This document shows positions 38,227-46,739 of a DNA stretch of 64,000 nt, in pieces (positions within the stretch are counted from its first letter, which is position 1; each line of letters opens with the position of its first letter). Origin of the DNA: Myxococcales bacterium (GTDB taxonomy: Bacteria > Myxococcota_A > Polyangia > Nannocystales > Nannocystaceae); the NCBI GenBank assembly GCA_020633315.1, contig JACKDV010000024.1:1-64000 (forward strand). Reading direction: 5' to 3'. A program made the position numbers and the translations under genes. Under the pieces are notes generated by a model, which was not told where the DNA came from, searched no databases, and worked only from the letters and a program-made list of their open reading frames with translations.

Positions 38227-38436
38227 ATGGGTGACGTCATCAACCTCGGTCGCGTCCGCAAGCGCAAGCAACGGGAAGCCCAGCAGCGCCAGGCCGACGC
38301 CAACGCGCTGCACTTCGGGCGCTCGAAGGCCGACCGCCTGCGCGAGCGTCTCGAGTGGGCGCACCAGCAGGCGATCCTCGACGGAGCACGACGCGAGACC
38401 GAGGACGACGAGCCCGACGCATCGCCGGAGCGATGA
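38227..38436 (+). CDS. DUF4169-family small protein
   Basis: A 69-residue, highly charged helical protein: MGDVINLGRVRKRKQREAQQ in outline, then ALHFGRSKADRLRERLEWA. The opening V-I-N-L-x-R-x-R-K and the FGRSK block match DUF4169, a short family of unknown function. No membrane segment. It stands alone between two minus-strand genes. Confidence 0.8.
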   Translation: MGDVINLGRVRKRKQREAQQRQADANALHFGRSKADRLRERLEWAHQQAILDGARRETEDDEPDASPER

Positions 38437-38517
38437 GCCGAGGCTCCGTGATCCGCGACGGGTGAGCGCTCGCCGAGCGCGGCCCCGAGGCGCCCCGGGC
38501 CGGAGCCCGCGGCCGCC

Positions 38518-40659
38518 TCAGTCGCGACGCCGTCGCCGGGGCCGGCGTAGCGCCATCACGAACAGCGGCAGCGCCAGCAGGGGTGGCAGCAGGTAGAGCA
38601 CCTCGACCACGAAGCGCTTCCAGTCGAACGGCTCCCCGCCCTCGCCGCTGGTGCTCGCGTCCGCGGCCGCGTCGGCCCCGACGTCGTCGAGCACCGGCAG
38701 CGGCCGGGCCACCGTGGGCGGCGGCTCGGGCGTGGGCACGCAGTGGCTCACCGTGGGCTCCAGCGGGTGGCCCATCAGCCCGCTCGCCCGCTCGACGAGC
38801 GAGACCAGCTCGGCCCGCCGACAGTGGTGATCGCCTCCCCGCGCGTCGCGGGCCAGGTCGCGCAGATCCTCGAGCGAGCCGGGCTCGGTCTTGCTGGGCG
38901 CCCCCTGCAGCCGCAGGCCGAAGCCCGCCACCGCGGCCGAGAAGCGGAAGTCGTCCGAGCTCTGCGCCAGGGAGCGCCCCTCGTCCCGCACCGCCACCTC
39001 CACCAGCTTGCTGCGGGCCCCGTCGGGCTCCTTGTAGCGCAGCCGCAGCTCCATCAGCGGATCGCCCGCGGCCGCGTCTTCCTCGAGCTCCACCTCGTAG
39101 AGCGCGGTCACGGTGTGCCCCGCCCCGATCTCGCCCGCGTCCTTGGTGTCGTCGGCGAAGTCTCGATCGGCCAGCACCCGGTTGTCGTAGCCCACCAGGC
39201 GGTAGCTCTTGACCACCGCGGGATCGAGCTCGACCTGGATCTTCACGTCCTTGGCGATGGTGATCAGGGTGGAGCCTGCCTGCTCCACCAGCACCTTGCG
39301 CGCCTCGGCCAGCCCGTCGATGTAGGCGTAGTTGCCGTTGCCGTGATCGGCGAGCTGCTCCATGGTCACGTCCTGGTAGTTGCTCCCGCCGAAGCCGAGC
39401 ACCGACAGGAACACCCCGGAGCGACGCTCGTGCTCGATGAGCTCCACCAGCGCGTCGTGATCGGTCAGGCCCACGTTGAAGTCGCCGTCGGTGGCCAGCA
39501 TCACGCGGTTGATCCCGCCCTCCACGAAGTGCTCGCGGGCCAGGGCGTAGGCGAGCTGGATGCCCTCCCCGCCGTTGGTCGAGCCCCCCGCCTGCAGGCG
39601 CTCGAGCGCGCCGAGGATGGTGGCCTTGTCGGCCCCCGAGGTGGGCGGCAGCACGGTGCCCGACGAGCCCGCGTAGACCACGATGGAGATCGTGTCCCGC
39701 TCGCCGAGCTGCTCGCTGAGGTAGGTGAGCGACGAGATCACCAGCGGCAGCGAGGCGCCCATCGAGCCCGAGACGTCCACGAGGAACACCAGGTTGCGGG
39801 GCGGCACCGCGGCCGGGGCCACGTGGCGCCCCTGCAGGCCCACGTGCACCAGCCGGTGGTCGGAGTCCCACGGGCACGGGCCCACCTCGGAGGTGATCGA
39901 CACCGGCACCTCGCCGCTGGGCTCGGGATAGTCGTAGTCGAAGTAGTTGATGAGCTCCTCGATGCGGACCCCGCCCGGAGGGGGCAGCGAGCCGTAGTCG
40001 ACGAGCTGCTGCCGCACCAGGCTGTAGGCGCCGGTGTCCACGTCGATCGAGAAGGTCGAGGTCGCATCGTCGGCGGTGGTGGAGAAGCCCTCCTTCAGCC
40101 ACTCGCGGTAGTCGTCCACGCTCCAGGCCGGACGCTGGAGACCCGCCTGGCCGCCCCACACCGACTCGTCGTCGTTGCCGACCGCGAAGGCAGCCCCGTA
40201 GGGGCTGGCCAGGAAGTGCCCCGACTCCTGCTGCATCATGCCGAGGATCCCCGCGTTGCGGGCCGCCATGGCGGGGTCGTAGTTGCGAGAGAGCTGGGGC
40301 ATGGCCGTGCGCGGGGCTTTCATGGCGTAGAGCCCCTTGCGCGGGGAGAAGCCCATCCGCCCCTCCTCGCCCTTGTGGCGCTGGCCCGAGCCCCCCGCCT
40401 CGTCCTGCCCCTGGCCGTCGAGCTGCTCGAGCTCCGGCGGCTCCTCGGGCTGCTCCATGTACGCCACGAAGCGCGACTCCGTGGAGAGCTCCTCGTCGTC
40501 GAATTCCAGCGGGGTCGGCTCGGGCGAGGCGAGGTGGCGATGGAGGTTGATCCCGGCGCCCACGGCCAGCAGGGCGCACGCGGACAGCAGCAGCCGGGAT
40601 CGTCGACGATCGCGGACGAAGGGCTCGGTAGCGAGCGAGGACGACGACGCGGGGCTCAT
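38518..40659 (-). CDS. VWA-domain protein with DUF3520, membrane anchored
   Basis: A 713-residue protein. The N-terminal membrane segment (22-40) is followed by a charged region with KGEEGRMGF (96-104), a motif I associate with myxobacterial VWA and motility-complex proteins. Residues about 178-290 are the YfbK-type von Willebrand N-terminal domain (STTADDATSTFSIDVDTGAYS). The VWA domain (288-470) has MIDAS DVSGS (295-299) and LATDGDFNVG. DUF3520 follows (about 480-640: SYRLVGYDNR, GHTVTALYEVEL, DFRFSAAVAGFG, DDLRDLA-like end). A C-terminal helix lies near 688-705. It likely binds a metal-dependent protein ligand at the envelope. Confidence 0.9.
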   Translation of the reverse strand: MSPASSSSLATEPFVRDRRRSRLLLSACALLAVGAGINLHRHLASPEPTPLEFDDEELSTESRFVAYMEQPEEPPELEQLDGQGQDEAGGSGQRHKGEEGRMGFSPRKGLYAMKAPRTAMPQLSRNYDPAMAARNAGILGMMQQESGHFLASPYGAAFAVGNDDESVWGGQAGLQRPAWSVDDYREWLKEGFSTTADDATSTFSIDVDTGAYSLVRQQLVDYGSLPPPGGVRIEELINYFDYDYPEPSGEVPVSITSEVGPCPWDSDHRLVHVGLQGRHVAPAAVPPRNLVFLVDVSGSMGASLPLVISSLTYLSEQLGERDTISIVVYAGSSGTVLPPTSGADKATILGALERLQAGGSTNGGEGIQLAYALAREHFVEGGINRVMLATDGDFNVGLTDHDALVELIEHERRSGVFLSVLGFGGSNYQDVTMEQLADHGNGNYAYIDGLAEARKVLVEQAGSTLITIAKDVKIQVELDPAVVKSYRLVGYDNRVLADRDFADDTKDAGEIGAGHTVTALYEVELEEDAAAGDPLMELRLRYKEPDGARSKLVEVAVRDEGRSLAQSSDDFRFSAAVAGFGLRLQGAPSKTEPGSLEDLRDLARDARGGDHHCRRAELVSLVERASGLMGHPLEPTVSHCVPTPEPPPTVARPLPVLDDVGADAAADASTSGEGGEPFDWKRFVVEVLYLLPPLLALPLFVMALRRPRRRRRD

Positions 40660-40756
40660 GCGGGCGCTCCTTGGTGGGTGCGGCGATGAGGACAGCGCCC
40701 GAGGCCCGAGGTTCCCGCGCCCAGCGAATCGCCGCCATTTCGCCGTCCGCCGCGGG

Positions 40757-40762
40757 TATGCT
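40757..40762 (+). promoter_or_regulatory. -10-like TATGCT before the cyclophilin gene
   Basis: TATGCT ends 7 nt before ATG 40770, the spacing expected if transcription starts at the A of the start codon. Confidence 0.45.
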
Positions 40763-40769
40763 CGCGGCC

Positions 40770-41507
40770 ATGCGCATGCGTCCCGGCTCGTCCTCGGCCC
40801 TCGGCCTCCTCGTGCTCGTCCTCGGCGGCTGCCCCGGCGACGACGGCGACTCCAGCACCACCATGACCACCACGGGCCAGACCGCCCCGCCCGCGACCGA
40901 CGACGGCACCACCGAGGAGCCCCCCGGCACCACGAGCGCGGGCGGGACCGAGACCGGCCCGGGCTCTACCACCGGCATGGACGGCAGCGAGTCCAGCGGG
41001 GCAGCCGGCCCCCCGCAGGTGGTGATGGAGACCAACCTGGGGACGATCGTGATCGAGCTCGACGAGGAGCTCGCTCCGATCACCACCGCCAACTTCCTCG
41101 CCTACGTGAACGCGGGCTTCTACGACGGCAGCGACGGGCTGGGCGCGACCACCTTCCACCGGGTGGTGCCGGGCTTCGTGATCCAGGGCGGCGGGCTCAC
41201 CGAGGACCTGAGCACCAAGGCCACCATGCCCCCCATCGTCAACGAGTCGAGCAACGGGCTGAGCAACCTGCGGGGCACCCTCTCCATGGCACGCACCATG
41301 GACCCCGACAGCGCCACCTCGCAGTTCTTCATCAACCTGGTGGACAACACCGGCCTCGACACCCCCCCGGGCTACGCGGTGTTCGGCCAGGTGGTGGAGG
41401 GCATCGAGGTGGTCGATGCGATCGCGGCCGTGCCCACCACCACCATGGGACCGTACATGGACGTGCCCGTCGATCCGGTGATCATCACCTCGGCCACCGT
41501 GCAGTGA
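40770..41507 (+). CDS. cyclophilin-type peptidyl-prolyl isomerase lipoprotein
   Basis: A 245-residue protein. Signal peptide with lipobox LVLGGC (Cys22), then a Thr/Ser/Gly-rich linker to about 85. The cyclophilin domain (90-245) has GTIVIELDEELAPITTANFLAYV, FHRVVPGFVIQGGG (the catalytic Arg in FHRV), TSQFFINLVDN and YAVFGQVVEG. It should catalyse proline isomerisation in secreted proteins. Two ATGs are possible (40770, 40776). Followed by a short gene 7 bases downstream. Confidence 0.9.
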   Translation: MRMRPGSSSALGLLVLVLGGCPGDDGDSSTTMTTTGQTAPPATDDGTTEEPPGTTSAGGTETGPGSTTGMDGSESSGAAGPPQVVMETNLGTIVIELDEELAPITTANFLAYVNAGFYDGSDGLGATTFHRVVPGFVIQGGGLTEDLSTKATMPPIVNESSNGLSNLRGTLSMARTMDPDSATSQFFINLVDNTGLDTPPGYAVFGQVVEGIEVVDAIAAVPTTTMGPYMDVPVDPVIITSATVQ

Positions 41508-41514
41508 GGCCGCG

Positions 41515-41946
41515 GTGAGGCTCTCCGCCAACTCCCCCTGCCCCTGCGGGCGCGAGGCCAAGCTCAAGCAGTGCTGCGGCCGCGTCCATCAGGGGCGCCC
41601 CGCCACGCCCCCCGAGCTGGTGCGCGCCCGCTACACCGCGTTCGTGCTGGGCAAGGTCCGCTTCATCATCGACACCACCCACCCCGAGGCGTCGCACGCC
41701 CGAGAGGACCGCGGGGCGTGGCGCAACGAGCTGCAGGACTACTGCCGCCGCACCGAATTCCACGGGCTGCAGATCCACGAGCACGAGGTGGACGAGGAGC
41801 GGGGCGAGGCCTTCGTGCGCTTCACGGTGGAGCTGAGCATCGACGGTCGACCGGCGGGCTTCACCGAGCGCAGCCGGTTCCGGCGCGAGGGCAAGCGCTG
41901 GCTGTACCTCGAGGGCGAGCTCCACGAGCCCGGCGCCGACGCGTGA
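41515..41946 (+). CDS. YchJ-family (UPF0225) SEC-C zinc-motif protein
   Basis: A 143-residue protein. The N-terminus holds a SEC-C-like motif CPCG...QCCG (residues 9-22) that binds zinc. The rest is the NTF2-like YchJ domain: ELVRARYTAFVLGKVRFIIDTTHP, then FHGLQIHEHEVDEERGEAFVRF and FTERSRFRREGKRWLYLEG. Function in the family is unknown. GTG 41515 starts 7 bases after the cyclophilin stop, so co-transcription is likely. Confidence 0.88.
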   Translation: MRLSANSPCPCGREAKLKQCCGRVHQGRPATPPELVRARYTAFVLGKVRFIIDTTHPEASHAREDRGAWRNELQDYCRRTEFHGLQIHEHEVDEERGEAFVRFTVELSIDGRPAGFTERSRFRREGKRWLYLEGELHEPGADA

Positions 41947-42133
41947 GGCCATCGGCGGCGCGCGGCGGTCGGACCGCCCGCGTGGCGGAGCCTCGGTGCG
42001 CAGGGGCGTGCCGAGCCGTGGTGGCCGTGCGCTAGGTCTCCCGCGACGAGCGGGCTCCCCTCGTGTGCGCGCCGGGCTTCGTGTCCTGGCTCGTTTGCAA
42101 CGCGACCCGGCTACGATAGACCTCCGCCATCCC

Positions 42134-42712
42134 ATGGACGCCGCGACCACGCCCTCGAGCATCCCGCTGCCGCCGGCCCACCCGCTGGTGAGCCGCGCCG
42201 ACGAGGTCTTCGCCCGCACCAGCCCCTACGAGGGCCGGGGCTTCGTCCACCACTGCCGCCGCCTGTTCAGCTTCACCGCCATGCTCATGGAGCACCGCGG
42301 GGTGGGCTTCGATCCCGCGCTCGCCTACTTCATCGCCATGGTCCACGACCTGGGCCTGGTGAGCGAGCGGGACCAGGGCATCAACTACCTGCACCGCAGC
42401 CTCGCGCTGTTCCGCCGCGAGACCGCGGGGCTGACGGTCCCCGAGCCGGACCCCGAGGTGGTCGAGCAGTGCCTGCTCTACAACCACCGCGTGCTGCCGG
42501 TGCCGGGCCTGAGCGACGCGGCCGAGTGCTTCCGCAACGCGGTGATGATCGAGCACAGCCGCGGCCGCCTGCGCTTCGGCCTGCCGCGCGACCGGGTCGC
42601 GCCCGTCTTCGATCGCTACCCCCGCGAGGACTTCGACCGGGTGCTGCTCGACTTCACCTGGCGCACCCTCTCCCGCGAGCCGCTGACCCTGGTCCGCGGG
42701 ATCTTCTTCTAG
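42134..42712 (+). CDS. HD-domain protein
   Basis: A 192-residue protein with the HD pattern: the first His in GRGFVHHCRRL (about 37), the HD doublet in IAMVHDLGLVSE (about 73) and later helices with YLHRSLALF and DAAECFRNAVMIEHSR. HD proteins of this size are metal-dependent phosphohydrolases acting on nucleotides or small organics; the substrate is unknown. TACGAT lies 16 nt before ATG 42134 and may be its -10 element. Operon-like spacing to the DUF1244 gene (25 bases). Confidence 0.82.
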   Translation: MDAATTPSSIPLPPAHPLVSRADEVFARTSPYEGRGFVHHCRRLFSFTAMLMEHRGVGFDPALAYFIAMVHDLGLVSERDQGINYLHRSLALFRRETAGLTVPEPDPEVVEQCLLYNHRVLPVPGLSDAAECFRNAVMIEHSRGRLRFGLPRDRVAPVFDRYPREDFDRVLLDFTWRTLSREPLTLVRGIFF

Positions 42713-42737
42713 CCCGAGCCCTCACCACCGGAGCCCC

Positions 42738-43022
42738 ATGGACGACCGCACCCGCACCGAGATCGAGGCCGCTGCCTTCCGCCGCCTGGTGGAGCACCTG
42801 CGCGAGCGCACCGACGTGCAGAACATCGACCTGATGAACCTGGCCGGCTTCTGCCGCAACTGCCTGAGCAAGTGGGTGGTGGCGGCGGCCGGGGATCGCG
42901 GCGAGGCCCTCGAGCTCGAGGACGCCCGCGAGATGGTCTACGGCATGCCCTACGCCGAGTGGAAGGCCAAGTACCAGACGGGCCCGAAGATCGAGCTCGG
43001 CCCCCAGCAGGGCGACGGCTGA
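42738..43022 (+). CDS. DUF1244-family protein
   Basis: A 94-residue protein: AAFRRLVEHLRERTDVQNIDLMNLAGFCRNCLSKW in outline, EAREMVYGMPYAEWKAKYQ. The C-x2-C pair and the YGMPYxEWKxxYQ end are characteristic of DUF1244, a small helical family of unknown function. A GGAG site lies before ATG 42738. Directly followed by the yjbQ-like gene (5 bases). Confidence 0.92.
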   Translation: MDDRTRTEIEAAAFRRLVEHLRERTDVQNIDLMNLAGFCRNCLSKWVVAAAGDRGEALELEDAREMVYGMPYAEWKAKYQTGPKIELGPQQGDG

Positions 43023-43027
43023 GCGCC

Positions 43028-43471
43028 ATGGAGCCGGTCATGCGGCACCACCACGAGCGCCTCGGCGTGCGCACGTCGGGGCGCGGTACCGTGGACATCA
43101 CCGACGAGGTGCAGGCCGCGGTGGCCCGCGCCGAGGTGGAGCTGGGCCAGTGCACGGTGTTCGTGCACCACACCTCGGCCTCGCTCATCATCTGCGAGAA
43201 CGCCGACCCCTCGGTGCGTCGCGACCTCGAGGCGTTCGCGGCCCGCCTGGTGCCCGACGGCGACCGCCTGTTCACCCACACCGCCGAGGGGCCCGACGAC
43301 ATGCCGGCCCACGTCCGCAGCGTGCTCACCCAGTGCTCGCTGACGATCCCGGTGGCCCGCGGCCGCGCCGACCTGGGCACCTGGCAGGGCGTGTACCTGT
43401 GGGAGCACCGCCACGCCGCGCACCGCCGCAACCTGACCATCACCGTGCTGGGCACGGGCCGGGAGGGCTGA
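43028..43471 (+). CDS. YjbQ-family protein (UPF0047)
   Basis: A 147-residue protein with TVFVHHTSASLIICENADPSVRRDLEAF in outline (about 40-65), DDMPAHVRSVLTQCSLTIPV and LGTWQGVYLWEHRH. These are the conserved histidine and GTWQ blocks of the trimeric YjbQ family. Family members can have secondary thiamine-phosphate synthase activity, but the true function is unsettled. Lies in a tightly packed run of small genes. Confidence 0.92.
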   Translation: MEPVMRHHHERLGVRTSGRGTVDITDEVQAAVARAEVELGQCTVFVHHTSASLIICENADPSVRRDLEAFAARLVPDGDRLFTHTAEGPDDMPAHVRSVLTQCSLTIPVARGRADLGTWQGVYLWEHRHAAHRRNLTITVLGTGREG

Positions 43472-43475
43472 GCCC

Positions 43476-44336
43476 GTGTCGGCGGTCCGCAAGCGGCTGG
43501 CTCGCACCATGACCCGCACCATCGCCCGCTTCGGCCTGGTGGGCCCGGGCGATCGGGTGATGGTGGCGGTCTCGGGCGGCAAGGACAGCTACACCCTGCT
43601 CGACCTGCTGTGGGAGGCCAAGCGCCGCGCCCCCTTCGAGCTCGATCTGGTCGCGGTGCACCTGGACCAGCGCCAGCCCGGCTACGACGGCACCCCGCTG
43701 CGTCGCTGGCTGGAGGCCTTCGGCGCGCCCTTCGAGATCGTGGAGCGCGACACCTACTCCACGGTGCTGCGCCTGACCCCCGCCGGCAAGAGCTACTGCG
43801 GTCCGTGCTCGCGGATGCGCCGCGGCATCCTCTACACCACGGCCGAGCGCCTGGGCTGCAACAAGATCGCCCTGGGCCACCACCGCGACGATGCGCTGGA
43901 GACCCTGCTGCTCAACCTCTTCTATGCGGGCAAGCTGCAGGCGATGCCCGCGGGCTACACCACCGACGACGGGCGCTTCGAGGTGATCCGCCCGCTGGTC
44001 GAGTGCGCCGAGGCCGACATCGTGGAGCACGCGGCGGAGGTGGGCTACCCGATCCTGCCGTGCAATCTGTGCGGCTCGCAGGACGGGCTGCACCGCGAGA
44101 AGATGGCGGCCCTGCTCCGCGAGCTCGAGCGCGACAACCCGCACCTGCGCTCGGTGATGCTCAACGCCCTGCGCAACGTGCAGCCCAGCCACCTGCTCGA
44201 CCCGGCGGTGATCCGGCGGCCCGCGGCCGTGACGGAGGACGGCGAGGCAGCCCCCCCGAGCGAGCCCGCGGAGGCGTCGCCCGAGCCGGCGCGACGGCGC
44301 CTGCGGGTCATCGACGACGCGGGCCCGCTGCGCTAG
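43476..44336 (+). CDS. ttcA: tRNA 2-thiocytidine biosynthesis protein
   Basis: A 286-residue PP-loop ATPase that thiolates C32 of tRNAs with a [4Fe-4S] cluster. The PP-loop is AVSGGKDS (31-38). The cluster ligands C108-x2-C111 (YCGPC) and the later C196-x2-C199 pair (PCNLCGSQ) are present, as is ALGHHRDDALETLLLNLFYAGKL (133-154). The last 40 residues are a polar extension. It begins 5 bases after the yjbQ-like gene and its TAG overlaps a promoter-like sequence for argG. Confidence 0.92.
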   Translation: MSAVRKRLARTMTRTIARFGLVGPGDRVMVAVSGGKDSYTLLDLLWEAKRRAPFELDLVAVHLDQRQPGYDGTPLRRWLEAFGAPFEIVERDTYSTVLRLTPAGKSYCGPCSRMRRGILYTTAERLGCNKIALGHHRDDALETLLLNLFYAGKLQAMPAGYTTDDGRFEVIRPLVECAEADIVEHAAEVGYPILPCNLCGSQDGLHREKMAALLRELERDNPHLRSVMLNALRNVQPSHLLDPAVIRRPAAVTEDGEAAPPSEPAEASPEPARRRLRVIDDAGPLR

Positions 44337-44339
44337 CCT
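44334..44339 (+). promoter_or_regulatory. -10-like TAGCCT before argG
   Basis: TAGCCT overlaps the ttcA stop and ends 8 nt before the argG GTG. Could give a leaderless argG transcript, although read-through from ttcA is equally possible. Confidence 0.3.
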
Positions 44340-44347
44340 CCGCGGCC

Positions 44348-45610
44348 GTGAAGCTCAAGGATCTCAAGGGCGAGAAGCTCGGCATCTGCGTCTCCGGTGG
44401 CCTCGACTCCAAGACGGTGACCCGTCGCCTCCTCGAGGAGGGGCTCGACGTGCTGTGCTTCACCGCGGACCTGGCCCAGCCCGACGAGACCGACATCCGC
44501 CACGTGGCCGATCGCATGGCCACCACCGGCGCCGAGACGGTCATCGTGGACCTCAAGGAGGAGATGGCCGAGGCCTGCTTCGTGATGATCAAGGCCCAGG
44601 CGATGTACGACGGCGGCTACTGGAACACCACGGGCATCGCCCGCGCGGTGACCGTGCAGGGGCTGCTCGGCCCCATGCGCGAGCGCGGCTGCACGGTGCT
44701 GGTGCACGGCGCCACCGGACGGGGCAACGACCAGATCCGCTTCGAGCGCTACACCAACACCCTGGCCCCGCGCATGAAGGTGTACGCGCCCTGGCGCGAC
44801 GACACCCTGCTGCAGCAGTTCCCCGGGCGCCAGCAGATGGCGGCCTACCTGCAAGACCAGGGCATCGAGGCCAAGCTGGTCAAGAAGCGCTACTCCACCG
44901 ACGCCAACCTGGCCGGGCTGTCGCACGAGGCCGAGGATCTCGAGGATCTGCAGACCGGCGAGCTCATCGTGGATCCCGAGATGGGGGTGTGGCCCCACCA
45001 GGCCCCCGACCAGATGGAGGACTTCCAGGCCCGCTTCGTGCGGGGCCGCTGCGTGGAGATCAACGGCGAGCCGGTGACCCCGCTCGAGGCGATGCTGCGG
45101 GCCAACGAGATCGGCGGGCGCAACGGCATCGGCATGCGCAACGCCCTGGAGAACCGGGTGATCGGCACCAAGAGCCGCGGCGTGTACGAGGCCCCCGGCC
45201 TCGAGCTGCTCGGCTACTGCATGCGGGCCGTGTACCAGACCACCATGGACCGTCGCTCCACCGGGCTGTTCCACGCGATGTCGCGACTCATCGCCGAGCA
45301 GGTCTACGACGCGCGGCTGTTCGATCCCGGCGCCCGGGCGGCGCTGGCCGGCATCGACGTGCTGGCCGAGTACGCCACCGCCACGGTGAACGTGAGCCTG
45401 TATCGCGGCAACATCTACTTCCGGGCGCTGAGTGACTGCCCCAACTCGCTGTACAACCCGGCCGACGCCTCCATGGAGGCCAGCGACGGGCTCGACCCCC
45501 GCAGCGCCCAGGGCTTCGTGGAGGTCCAGGCCTGCGAGGCCCTCAACATCGCGAGGGCCGGGCAGATCGCCAATCCCTTCTGGGGCGCCGGTAAGATCCA
45601 GCGGAGCTAG
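44348..45610 (+). CDS. argG: argininosuccinate synthase
   Basis: A 420-residue ATP-dependent ligase joining citrulline and aspartate in arginine synthesis. The nucleotide loop is CVSGGLDSK (about 14-22). Further marks are YDGGYWNTTGIAR (83-95), VLVHGATGRGNDQIRFE (118-134), YSTDANLAGLSHEAEDLE (182-199) and the C-terminal SLYRGNIYFRALSDCPNSLYNP in outline. The YWNTTGIAR block suggests the long-form (E. coli-like) subtype. GTG 44348 precedes the conserved start. argH is not next to it. Confidence 0.95.
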   Translation: MKLKDLKGEKLGICVSGGLDSKTVTRRLLEEGLDVLCFTADLAQPDETDIRHVADRMATTGAETVIVDLKEEMAEACFVMIKAQAMYDGGYWNTTGIARAVTVQGLLGPMRERGCTVLVHGATGRGNDQIRFERYTNTLAPRMKVYAPWRDDTLLQQFPGRQQMAAYLQDQGIEAKLVKKRYSTDANLAGLSHEAEDLEDLQTGELIVDPEMGVWPHQAPDQMEDFQARFVRGRCVEINGEPVTPLEAMLRANEIGGRNGIGMRNALENRVIGTKSRGVYEAPGLELLGYCMRAVYQTTMDRRSTGLFHAMSRLIAEQVYDARLFDPGARAALAGIDVLAEYATATVNVSLYRGNIYFRALSDCPNSLYNPADASMEASDGLDPRSAQGFVEVQACEALNIARAGQIANPFWGAGKIQRS

Positions 45611-45775
45611 GACCGACCCCACGGCGCCGGCCTCCGGGGATCGGGACGGGCGCCTTGGGCGCGGCGACGACGAAGGGCGCGCAAGTCGTTGCGCACCCGG
45701 GAGCCCTGCCCGCGCGGAATGGGGCTTGGTGGCGCACCCGGTGATGGAGAGCGTCGCAGCTCCGATTTCCGATGC

Positions 45776-45781
45776 TAACCT
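45776..45781 (+). promoter_or_regulatory. -10-like TAACCT before the Cys-rich lipoprotein gene
   Basis: TAACCT ends 10 nt before ATG 45792; no Shine-Dalgarno lies in between. Confidence 0.4.
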
Positions 45782-45791
45782 GCCAGGCGAT

Positions 45792-46718
45792 ATGCGGGTA
45801 TCGCTGGCGTTGGTGCGGTGGCTGCCCCTGGCCGCTCTGGTGGCGGTTGGTGGATGCAAGGACGAGACTCCCGAGACTCCGGGAGGCTCCAGCGACGAGG
45901 GCTCCGGGACCACCTTCGCGCCCGCGAGCGAAGGCACCAGCCACGGGACCGCGATGGGCACCGAGGAGTCCGGCGTGCTCGACGAGGACTCGAGCGGCGG
46001 CCACATGGGCGGAGGCGACTGCGACATGTTCGCGCAGGACTGCATGGAGGGCGAGAAGTGCGTCCCCTGGTCCGAGCTGCCCGACCTCATGCCCGACGCG
46101 ATCCGCTGCTGTCCGGTGGCCGAGCCCGTCGCCCAGGCGGGAGACCTCTGCACCCTCAACGGCTACCTGGGAAGCTGCATCGACAACTGTGCCCCGGGCA
46201 CGATGTGCTTCGACTTCGATGGCGACGGCGAGGGCGTGTGCCAGGAGATGTGCAGCGGGACGGCCGAGAACCCCACCTGCACCAACGCTCCCGACGACGT
46301 GTGCTTCATCTTCTGGGCGGGCGTGCCCTTCTGCTTCTCCAAGTGCGATCCGCTGGTGCAGGACTGCCCCGACGGCAAGGGCTGCTACCCCGATGCGATC
46401 GCCGAGGGCGGCACGGGCTTCTTGTGCATGCCCACCATCGGCGACCAGACCCTGGGCGAGTACTGCTACCTGCTTTCGGGCTGCAACCCGGGCATGATCT
46501 GCGCCACGGCCGACCTGCTGCCGAACTGCTTCGGCCCGGCCGGTGACACCGGGTGCTGCACCGATCTGTGCGACATCACCGAGGTGCCCGATCCCTGCAC
46601 CAACATCCACCCGGAGATGGAGTGCGTGCCCTGGTACCACCAGGGAGCCGAGCCGCCCTCGGCCGACCTGCAGAACGTGGGCGCCTGCGTGCTGCCCACC
46701 GTGGGCGGCGGCGCGTAG
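45792..46718 (+). CDS. Cys-rich lipoprotein
   Basis: A 308-residue secreted protein with lipobox VAVGGC (Cys21). A Ser/Thr/Gly linker reaches about residue 70. The rest has about 30 cysteines in repeated modules (DMFAQDCMEGEKCVPW, AGDLCTLNGYLGSCIDNCAPGTMC in outline, CDPLVQDCPDGKGCYP, SGCNPGMICATAD). Each is a C-x-x-G-x-x-C-x-P type loop, likely disulfide bonded. Such proteins are frequent in Myxococcota; function unknown. An anchored surface protein is likely. Confidence 0.82.
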   Translation: MRVSLALVRWLPLAALVAVGGCKDETPETPGGSSDEGSGTTFAPASEGTSHGTAMGTEESGVLDEDSSGGHMGGGDCDMFAQDCMEGEKCVPWSELPDLMPDAIRCCPVAEPVAQAGDLCTLNGYLGSCIDNCAPGTMCFDFDGDGEGVCQEMCSGTAENPTCTNAPDDVCFIFWAGVPFCFSKCDPLVQDCPDGKGCYPDAIAEGGTGFLCMPTIGDQTLGEYCYLLSGCNPGMICATADLLPNCFGPAGDTGCCTDLCDITEVPDPCTNIHPEMECVPWYHQGAEPPSADLQNVGACVLPTVGGGA

Positions 46719-46739
46719 CCACTCCCGTCGCCCGAGCGC

